A stretch of DNA of 64,000 nucleotides from Telmatactis stephensoni (taxonomy: Eukaryota; Cnidaria; Anthozoa; Actiniaria; Isophelliidae). Below are positions 56,801-64,000 of the stretch, piece after piece. Position numbers and translations under genes: made by a program. Below the pieces are notes generated by a model. The model made no database searches and was not told where the DNA came from. It was given only the letters and a program-made list of their open reading frames with translations. The stretch is from assembly GCA_029948255.1 (NCBI GenBank), contig JALIZF010001838.1:718001-782000 (forward strand). The letters are read 5' to 3'. Within the stretch, counting starts at the first letter, position 1, and every line of letters begins with the position of its first letter.

Positions 56801-59800
56801 CGATTTTCACCAGAGTAGAGCTCGTTGTCCATCACAAATGACCGCAATTTATATTGAGTCGATCAATCAATTTTTTAGCAATAACTCAGTGTTAAGTCTA
56901 AAGAAAACCATTGGATTTCATCCTGCATGGGTTAACGCCAACCCGCTTTAATTTCGATCAACCGGGCGCAGGCTACAAAAGCCTATTAAAACTGGTAAAG
57001 ATTTGTAAAACAGGCGAGGAATGATCTGGAAACATGTTTCCTCATTTAGCCTTAAGACTAAAGAATAGTTGAAATGATTCTAGCCGACGTATTTTAGCGT
57101 TACGTAAGAAGGCTGCGTATTATACATTATTTACAATAAATTGGTTCCCCAAAGGGTTGCGTGCGTTTCTAAATTGTTGATTATATACTGAAGACTACTG
57201 ACAGGTGCATATATTGACATCAGTGTTTATTAAAGTGCGCCTAACCCCCTGTTATTTCCAATTTTGATAAAAAATCCGACCATTTTTCTGAGAACGTCTA
57301 CGATAAAATGACTCCACTTGAATGAATTCGAAAACTTTTACACAATTTTAAACATCAGCAAATTAAAAGGGCCTTTGAGCTTCCTGTGGTGGCACACCTG
57401 AGAATATATGAGAACTTGGCTGACTAATTCGATCGCTGAAGTGATGTAGATTTAAATACACTTTGAATTTCACTCAAAGCTGCTGAAATTTAAACTGATA
57501 TTTCGGATATTTATAGGCGAAAAAAGCCCAGCAAAAGCTGCAATTCCTAAGAGTCTGAAGTCGGAGTAAATAAATGTCTGGCTGGGTAGACGTCACACTC
57601 TTTTGTACTGCACAATAAACTTTTGAAACGTACAAAAAGAGTGTGACGTCTATCCAGACTTGTAATTAGTTTTTTAAAAGTGATCCATGGAACTCCAAAC
57701 TTTAAAATTGTGTAAAAAAAAACTTGGAATTCATTCAAATCGCGTAATTTTTTTGTACAAGTCATTCAAATACTCCAACTTTTCGTCAAAATGGGAAATA
57801 ACTGAACAGGGGGTTATATAGGTGCACTTTAATTGTTACAAAACTCCATCCACGAAAAAGGTATATGTTTTATGGTCGCATTAATTTTCTCATTTTCAGG
57901 GGGAAAACATAGTTCAAAATAAGTAAAACTAAAAAATCAAAAATTTGCTCAGGTAGGAGATATTATGGATATTTTACTAAAAGATATAAGAATATTTGGC
58001 ATTCATCTTGGTGATTATTAATTCATTAGTTTCGAGATAGTACAGGAATGAGCTTTTATCACGCAATTCCAAAAGTCACAGTACAGAAATATAATTACCA
58101 TAGCTGGAAAGAGTACGTCAAAATTAGTAAAACTGTGAAGTTTGAATGAAGTAACTTTCAAACTTACGAAGATATGAATTTTCCGAAATCGAAATTTTGT
58201 ATGAAAGCATTCGCTGGTAGGCAAGAGATGCCTACCAGCAAAGGTTTTCTTACAAATTCACATTCTTCAAAAATTCATATTCTCGCGAGTTTTGGATTTA
58301 ATTCCATCAAACTTCACTGTCTTGCTAATTTTAACATGCTCTTTCCAGCTTTGGTAATTTTTTTTCTGTTTTACGAATTGAAAAATACCTGATAAAAGCT
58401 CATTGCATCAACTGGTTCTCGTCATATCTTTCTTTTGTAGTTTCTTTCTATTTTTAATCTTTTTACTGCAATTTTCAAAATCATGCGAATTCAGACAGCC
58501 AAACACTAGTCAGCTGGTTTTTGCCGATTTAGCTTCAAAATTAAATATCAAAATTACGACGAAATACAGAATAAAAATATTGTCCGAGCTATAATGTGTT
58601 GTCTAAAGATCATTTTTGATTTCGAGTGCTTAATTCATTGTTTATCTTTTTGATAATAATTGACGGAAGTGAAAACGACAAAATCCATCTGAGTTCGTAT
58701 AATTTTGAAAATTGCACTAACTAGGAACATGACAGATATTGGGTAACCGTATTATCCAAAGTTTATGTTCAAGGTTATTTATAATGGGCCTATCGGAATT
58801 TTTTGGGATAGGGTGAATTGATAAAATGCAATTGGATTGAGTACCTCTCTAGGCGTACGTAAACGCGCTTAGAAATCAACGGAATATTGGCTTTGGATAT
58901 GAAAAGTAAGATAACTGCATGCCTTTTCATGGAAAATTTGACCAGAGGAAATGTAAGTGATTGATGTGAATAGATTTAAATTACATTTTAGACGGTCTCT
59001 AAATTCAAATCAGTATGAGCACGTTGATTATTTCAAGATATTGATCTCACATCTATTTTCGCTAACTAGTACTGTCAACTATATTGTAATAGACTACTAA
59101 CCTTTAATATAGGTTTAATCTGCAACTATCTACAAAAAGTATTATTATTCGCTATGTCTCTGATACACAAAAATTTACACTTTCAATTGTAATTTGCTTT
59201 AATAGCCGATTAGTTTTTGGTAGCTCGGAAAACAAAGTGGGCGGCATTAATTAACATTGATATGTTACTCTTTTCAAGTTGTAAACAAAAAGATAATTGG
59301 GACTAAAAATAGGTAGAAGTGTGTCTTAACATAGACATATTAGGTAGACGTATAAATACTTTATTTGTCGTTTTGGGGTGATATTCAAATATTTTGAAAA
59401 TAGATGTCTACCCGATACTCCTGATGAAGTGATCGATGAACTCTTGCGGACACGTACTCCACTAGAGTCGTTTTCGTATGAGTGAGAAACTTACCGCGCT
59501 GTACCGTGACCGTGTCAGTGCCGTAATGTCTATAAAAACATTCGAAATTCATGCCGTAACCGTATCGTATCGTAACCGTACAGTGTTCCCACTCATACGA
59601 AAACGACTCTATTACGGACATCCTGGTAGTACGAGTAGTATTGCTAAATCCCCTTATGGCAATGCAGACATCCCGCTATATTAACGGAGTTGCTGACTTT
59701 TCATGTGATTGAAAACTTACACTTGAAATTCTCGTTACATTTTTTTAGATAGCAAAAATATTTGGTACAATCAATTCGAATTCCACGCAATTTGCCCATT

Positions 59801-61257
59801 ATACTTGACAGTATTTTCCTGCGTCAAGACTTGTTACAAAAGTTTTCACTTTAAATGAAACAACACAACTACGTGTGCGTTGGAATGAAAATAGACCGTT
59901 TTTATGAATTCGAAACTATGACACAGTGTTTTGTGATAGTCTACGTGGACGGCCCTTCGGAGAGGGGGTTTGGGAGGGCCCATGTCCTCCTCTCCGGTCC
60001 CCGAGGGCCAGACTACCTTTTGGTGACATCAGCTAGAGCTAAATTAAATAGAAATACCCTACCACTGCATTCAACGATTTTACCATAGGGGAAGGAGAAA
60101 AACCGGAGAACCCAGGAAAAACAACCTTCGTGGCAACGGAGAGAGTAACACATCAAACAAACTCAACTCACGTATCATCATGATGCATAGCCCGAGGCGG
60201 GAGTCGAAATACCGCACCCGGCCCGACGGTGAGAGGCAATTAAGCGGTGAATCACAACGATACAGGTCGACCTTTCCTACCATAAAATTATATTTATTTT
60301 TACAAAATAACATCCAAGTTAAAAAGACCATTTTTGTGTGACATGAACAAATTAGCTTGCATTTCTCTTGCCCGGCAATACACGTCTGCCCGTCGATGAC
60401 GCCACATATAACTATTAATTCCACGCGTACGCATACCTTTGGTCGGAATTTTTGATTAAGTCTATATCAAAGTCAAAGATTAAAATTTCTATATTCAAAA
60501 TGTCGCCGACATCCAGTCTAGAACAATTTCTAGATTCAAGACTATTATACAATATAAACGTCCTGGATTATTGGTCAGCTTCTTAAATTTGTATCGGTCA
60601 CCAAGAATGAATGATTGGACAGAGACATGGATAGATTGATTGATTGAAATAGTCAAGATGAATAAATAAACAAATTAAAACAGCACAAATGGTTGATGGA
60701 AAGGTGGATGAATAAGATGGAAAAGTGAACAAACAAGTGGTTGAACTGATGGATTAGACACATGGGTAGATAGATAGGAAAATGAATGAATAAGCGGATG
60801 AATGAACTTGTCCAACAGGTCGAGTAAAGACGGAGTAAGTGGCTACAAGGATCTTAGTATAGCTGAATATGTATAAATAAGGATGGAATAACAAAAATCG
60901 ATTAATCAATAAACTTACCGGCGCTTGGTAAAAGTAATGGAAATCCCCACTTGAACGATACGATGATCTTGAGTTATATTTGTCTGTTCTTAATAACTCA
61001 CATGCATGCCCATCGTTGACGCGATTCCCAAAATTAAACGAAACACACTCCAGTCTTTTTAAACAACTGAAAGAACACGAAGTCAAGTTTGGTACTGTCA
61101 TTGATGCAATGAGATGAGAAGTGATCCTACGGAATGGATCTCCTTTAAACCCTGAATACACAACGCCATCAGGAGTGACTTTCTTTCCCTCAGAATAAAA
61201 GTTATTAAAGAAGAAAAAGGAGATCCCGAGCACAAAGACCATCAGCATGTTAGCCAT
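53830..61257 (-). CDS. Secreted PAN/apple - EGF x3 - fibrinogen-related protein (475 aa)
   Basis: Five coding exons on the minus strand: 61257-60919, 56533-56416, 56027-55911, 55195-55082, 54569-53830 (TAG), totalling 1428 bp in one frame. Exon 1 encodes a signal peptide (MANMLMVFVLGISFFFF) and a PAN/apple domain (TSCSFSCLKRLECVSFNFGN). Exons 2-4 each encode one six-cysteine EGF domain (for example CQNNGTC, CQNGGVC, CKNGATC). Exon 5 holds the fibrinogen-like domain: DCSKFHTA start, GGGWTVFQRR, LWNDYKTGFGDLNGEFWLGNE, a calcium-site-like SDNDNDQNTSSNC, then GGFWYKNC. Such PAN-EGF-FReD proteins are common in cnidarian families and resemble ficolin-type lectins; pattern recognition or matrix adhesion is likely but not shown. 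After the usual domain end (MMLRPPNYG) about 25 further residues follow. A GTAAG at that point could be a splice donor to an unseen exon, so the C-terminus is uncertain. Introns 1, 3 and 4 each carry a near-identical foldback element. Confidence 0.93.
54592..54740. mobile_element. Family-B MITE, 149 bp, in fibrinogen-gene intron 4
   Basis: TAGAGTCGTTTTCGTATGAGT / ACTCATACGAAAACGACTCTA ends, CCGTGACCGTGTCAGTGCCGTAATG core. Differs from 59463-59611 at only a few bases, so it moved recently. TA at both ends may be a Tc1/mariner-type target duplication. Confidence 0.9.
55223..55470. mobile_element. Foldback element, about 250 bp
   Basis: GAACACACGATACAACATTTTGCAACAT and ATGTTGCAGTAAAAGTTGTATTGTGTGTTC pair. 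Repeated GTTGCA/TGCAAC motifs inside. Intron 3 of the fibrinogen-like gene, 28 bp upstream of the EGF3 exon. Confidence 0.7.
55540..55692 (+). repeat. Family-C dispersed repeat, copy 5
   Basis: CAACCAATCAGTGCACGCGTAAG, AATGACGTCATA, CGACCAATCAGAACACAAGTAATATACCA. Intron 3 of the fibrinogen-like gene. Confidence 0.78.
55739..55883. mobile_element. Family-B MITE in fibrinogen-gene intron 3
   Basis: Near-identical to 54592-54740 and in the same orientation. The right end stops after AAAACGAC, missing the last few bases. Confidence 0.9.
56199..56272 (+). mobile_element. tRNA-like head of a SINE
   Basis: GGATGGCACAGTTGGTTAGTGCG (A box) and GTCCGAGTTCGATAC (B box) with tRNA spacing. Intron 2 of the fibrinogen-like gene. 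The body was not delimited. Confidence 0.5.
56283..56346. mobile_element. Short hairpin element related to 36765-36859
   Basis: CTCGTTCCCAGGGCCTTCTC..AATTCCCTGGGAACGAGGTTGG. The core is degenerate; followed by (GCTT)n. Confidence 0.65.
58010..58400. repeat. Dispersed repeat family E, diverged copy with inverted arrangement
   Basis: ATTACCATAGCTGGAAAGAG-ACGTCAAAATTAGTAAAACTGTGAAGTTTGA on one arm and TCAAACTTCACTGTCTTGCTAATTTTAACATGCTCTTTCCAGCTTTGGTAAT on the other, around CTGGTAGGCAAGAGATGCCTACCAG at the centre. Intron 1 of the fibrinogen-like gene. Confidence 0.75.
59463..59611. mobile_element. Family-B MITE, 149 bp, in fibrinogen-gene intron 1
   Basis: Full-length, near-identical to 54592-54740, flanked by TA. 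Confidence 0.9.
60085..60262 (-). mobile_element. Partial tRNA-derived SINE
   Basis: On the minus strand TGCCTCTCACCGTCGGGCCGGGTGCGGTATTTCGACTCCCG, then GAGTTGAGTTTG and CCTGGGTTCTCCGGTTTTTC, the same order as in 11409-11718 but diverged and truncated. Confidence 0.55.
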
Positions 61258-62174
61258 TGTAGAAAGACGATCAGTTCAGACTGGTTGACGGTTTGCGCCC
61301 CGCAATGACAAACTGGACGCTTAATTAGCTGTCTATTCACAACTATCATCTCCAGCATTTAACCAGCGCAGCAAGAGAGCTTTTTTGGCAAAATAATTGA
61401 ATGGTCTAGCAACGTTTTGGAAAGCGATTGTTGTGATAATGGACGTAAAGCACCAATTAGAAGGCACTGGGGTAGCCAGGATTTGTTGGAGGAACGAATA
61501 GCCACTGAAAAGTCAACTCCGTCGATCAAGAAGAGAAAATTTGATCCTGATTCCCCAGTTAATCAATAGTTTCCTTGGTATTTCCCCAGCTTTTGAAGTA
61601 TGCAAGTGCGTATGCATGGGTGTCGTGATATCTACGTCAGTGGGAAGAAAGCATTTGAAAATAACCCTAACCCAACTGTACCAAGAAAATTGAAATATGA
61701 GGAGGCTCAGGAAGAACACAAAACACTCCCCTGCCTATGTGAGTAGTTGGAAAAAATAAAGAAATACCTATAATCGAACTAAAACATTCTAAGTTTAACA
61801 ACATCAAAATGAAATAGAGACTCTTCAACTTTTCATGTTTGTTATTTCTTACTGCAATGATTAATTGATTAGTCAACGCTAGCAAGACGTACCTCGTTTT
61901 TTATTGCACGACATGTGGCAACCATCTTACCGTTTGGTTACAGATTACAGGTTGTCCATGTTTTCAAAGACTCAGTAAGGACCAGTAAGGTACTAGTAGT
62001 TCCGGCTAAAGCCGTTTTTACAACACTTGATACTAATCTCACGATCTGATTGGTTGATTAGAGTGTGTCAATAAGAGGAATGACACACTGCTGATGCGTT
62101 TTGGCGCGAGCGCTTATCCAAAAACGTTTTTGCTAAAGAAATCAAAATAAGCCCCAAGCGTGATGGCTTTTGGA
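61258..62174. other. Upstream of the fibrinogen-like gene, no gene seen
   Basis: Should contain the promoter of the PAN-EGF-fibrinogen gene. No TATA box or exon could be assigned. Confidence 0.4.
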
Positions 62175-62336
62175 CTTAGGCCTACTCCAGGCCCTAAAAT
62201 CGCCGTAATTTTGGGCGATCGTAGGCGATTTTAGGCGATTTAAGCAAAATTATCCCCAAAGATGCTCAAAACTTAAGGCGATTTAGGGCGATTTTGGACA
62301 ATTTTAGGCGATTTTAGGGCCCGGAATAGGCCTGGA
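62175..62336. mobile_element. Family-D foldback element, copy 2
   Basis: TTAGGCCTACTCCAGGCCCTAAAATCGCC / GGCGATTTTAGGGCCCGGAATAGGCCT ends, with GGCGATTTTAGGCGATT units inside. Confidence 0.78.
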
Positions 62337-62480
62337 CTTCCTCTCTATACCAGAATCCTTTTCAAGTAACTTTTGTTCACTAATTAAAACTATTGTGTTT
62401 GTATTCTCAAAGGAATTTAAAATTTGAATATGAAAGGTTTTTGAAAAGGATTCTGGTGTAGAGAGGGGTTAAAAACGTAA
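62337..62480. mobile_element. Foldback element, about 144 bp
   Basis: CCTCTCTATACCAGAATCCTTTTCAA pairs with TTGAAAAGGATTCTGGTGTAGAGAGG. The same right arm occurs at about 34036. Confidence 0.75.
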
Positions 62481-63440
62481 CGTCATCACATGCAATTCGG
62501 GCTTATAGAGAGTTTCGAAGTTTTCATCAGTAGTTATGTAAACAACTACTTTTCAGGGGCGGCTCGCACTGCTCGTCAGATCTAATCCTATCGGATCGAT
62601 ACCCTCACTGTAAAACAATAGAAAATAAAGCAATAGAATCTATTTGATAATGCTTTTCAGTCCGAACAAGTAGGCAATGAAATGTGTTGTTTCCTTTCTC
62701 CAATCACAACACATCTTCCGAGTTGCTGCTTGTTTACTAGCTTTGCAGATTAATAGTCTTTTAATTCAGTGAGGACCAAGTATTATAAAACTTTTTTACT
62801 GATCAGGCTTATTTATCTTCGCAATTACGCTGTTATAATAGTCTGCTGTGGGCTTAAATAATGCACGGAATGCAAAAAGGGTGCTAAGTCGGATGCCGTC
62901 AATCTCATTGGTTAAAACACGAACACTATCATACTAACGTTAGCAGGAACAAAATAATACAAGTGCGGATAGCAACAATGGAAGCACGCAGACGTCAATT
63001 ATATTGCACAATTGAAAAAGATGTGATTTCTGCAGCTATCATAGGCGCCATTTTGCACAGTAACGAGCTAAATTTATTTCATGCCTTGATTTCAAAAATG
63101 ATACAAAATTCGCTTTACTGCATGGCAAAAGAGTATGAAAGAAAAGGACTTCAATCAGACAAGCTTCATTTTTCTTTGTTTTAGATTTCCGGTACGTATT
63201 TGCAAAGGGCCCATTATCGCTTGTATCATGCACGTGAATTCTGTTCCAGCTTCCTGCAGAAGAGAGACTTTCAAATAGTATAGCAATAGGTCCAGTAGTA
63301 ATCTTGTAGCGAATCAACAGTAGTATTCATTTCATATCTATGGTGGCCCATGGCTGCCACTACATTTTTAACCTTCTTTTGTTTAATTTTTGTTTGATTT
63401 TCATTATGTTTTTCATTTTAAAGTGAAAAAAAAAGGAAAA
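62481..63440. other. Right-hand gap, no recognised gene
   Basis: An ATG-started frame of about 68 codons (62978-63184, MEARRRQLYCTIEKD..) has an ordinary amino-acid mix and ends at TTTTAG, but matches no family I know and has no clear donor. Otherwise no exon or repeat seen. Confidence 0.35.
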
Positions 63441-63449
63441 ACAAATATA

Positions 63450-63988
63450 TTTTGAAAATAATATCAAAAGTAAAAGTAAAATGAAATGAAAAGTAAAATG
63501 AAAATCAAAAGTAAAATGAAAATGAAATGGAAATGGAAATGGAAATGAAAATGAAATGAAAATCAAAAGTAAAATCAAAAATAAAATGAAAATCAAAAAT
63601 GAAATGAAAAGTAAAATGAAAATCAAAAGTGAAATCAAAATCAAAAGTAAAATCAAAATCAAAAGTAAAATCAAAATCAAAAGTAAAATCAAAATCAAAA
63701 GTAAAATCAAAATCAAAGGTAAAATCAAAATCAAAAGTAAAATCAAAATCAAAAGTAAAATCAAAATCAAAAGTAAAATCAAAATCAAAAGTAAAATCAA
63801 AATCAAAGGTAAAATCAAAATCAAAAGTAAAATCAAAATCAAAAGTAAAATCAAAATCAAAAGTAAAATCAAAATCAAAAGTAAAATCAAAATCAAAAGT
63901 AAAATCAAAATCAAAAGTAAAATCAAAATCAAAAGTAAAATCAAAATCAAAAGTAAAATCAAAATCAAAAGTAAAAGTAAATTCACTT
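63450..63988 (+). repeat. 18-bp repeat array (AAAATCAAAATCAAAAGT)n
   Basis: Irregular AAAATG/AAAAGT units pass into a very regular 18-bp array after about 63640. 18 bp is six codons, giving open frames on both strands (K-S-K-V-K-S and its complement). Nearly pyrimidine-free on the plus strand apart from T and C at fixed places. Confidence 0.95.
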
Positions 63989-64000
63989 TAGCGACGTGGC

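Noticed and set aside
63360..63991. Long frames of L-I-L and K-S-K-V-K-S
   Set aside because: Translation of the 18-bp array; both strands are open because the unit is six codons.

Overview
This is eukaryotic, intron-rich, AT-rich DNA. Several things point to a cnidarian, most probably a hexacorallian such as a stony coral, corallimorph or anemone: secreted astacin proteases carrying ShK domains, a PAN-EGF-fibrinogen secreted protein, short introns with canonical GT/AG splice sites, and dense small foldback transposons. The species call is inference. No operons, prokaryotic signals, CRISPR array or viral genes were seen.

Six genes can be read exon by exon. (1) 1053-3573, minus: first four coding exons of an astacin metalloprotease that runs off the left edge. 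(2) 6621-18884, minus: its complete tandem paralogue, 16 coding exons and 746 residues: signal peptide, prodomain, astacin domain, two TSP1, MAM and three ShK domains. (3) 20019-25966, plus: TMEM241, 15 coding exons, 313 residues. (4) 34368-37521, plus: an SLC16-like (monocarboxylate transporter family) MFS gene, 4 exons, with an apparent one-base frameshift in exon 2. (5) 43406-49981, minus: SNRNP40, the U5 snRNP 40 kDa WD40 protein, 12 exons, 350 residues. (6) 53830-61257, minus: a secreted PAN-EGF-EGF-EGF-fibrinogen-like protein, 5 exons, 475 residues. In every gene except SLC16 the exon lengths and splice phases add up to one open frame.

The spaces between, and most introns, hold repeats: microsatellites, minisatellites (22, 69 and 89 bp units, and an 18 bp unit at the right edge), many foldback MITE-like elements in several families, tRNA-derived SINE-like sequences and 3' ends resembling non-LTR retroelements. 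Most long open frames in the window are products of these repeats and not genes.

The genes do not form one pathway. The astacins and the PAN-EGF-fibrinogen protein are secreted proteins of a kind linked to matrix, mucus, development or immune-like recognition. SNRNP40 is a splicing factor, and TMEM241 and the SLC16-like protein are membrane transporters. The most interesting points are the tandem astacin pair with its unusual domain set, the repeat arrays placed right beside TMEM241 splice sites, a repeat family carrying NF-Y- and CRE-type motifs, and the frameshift in the transporter.
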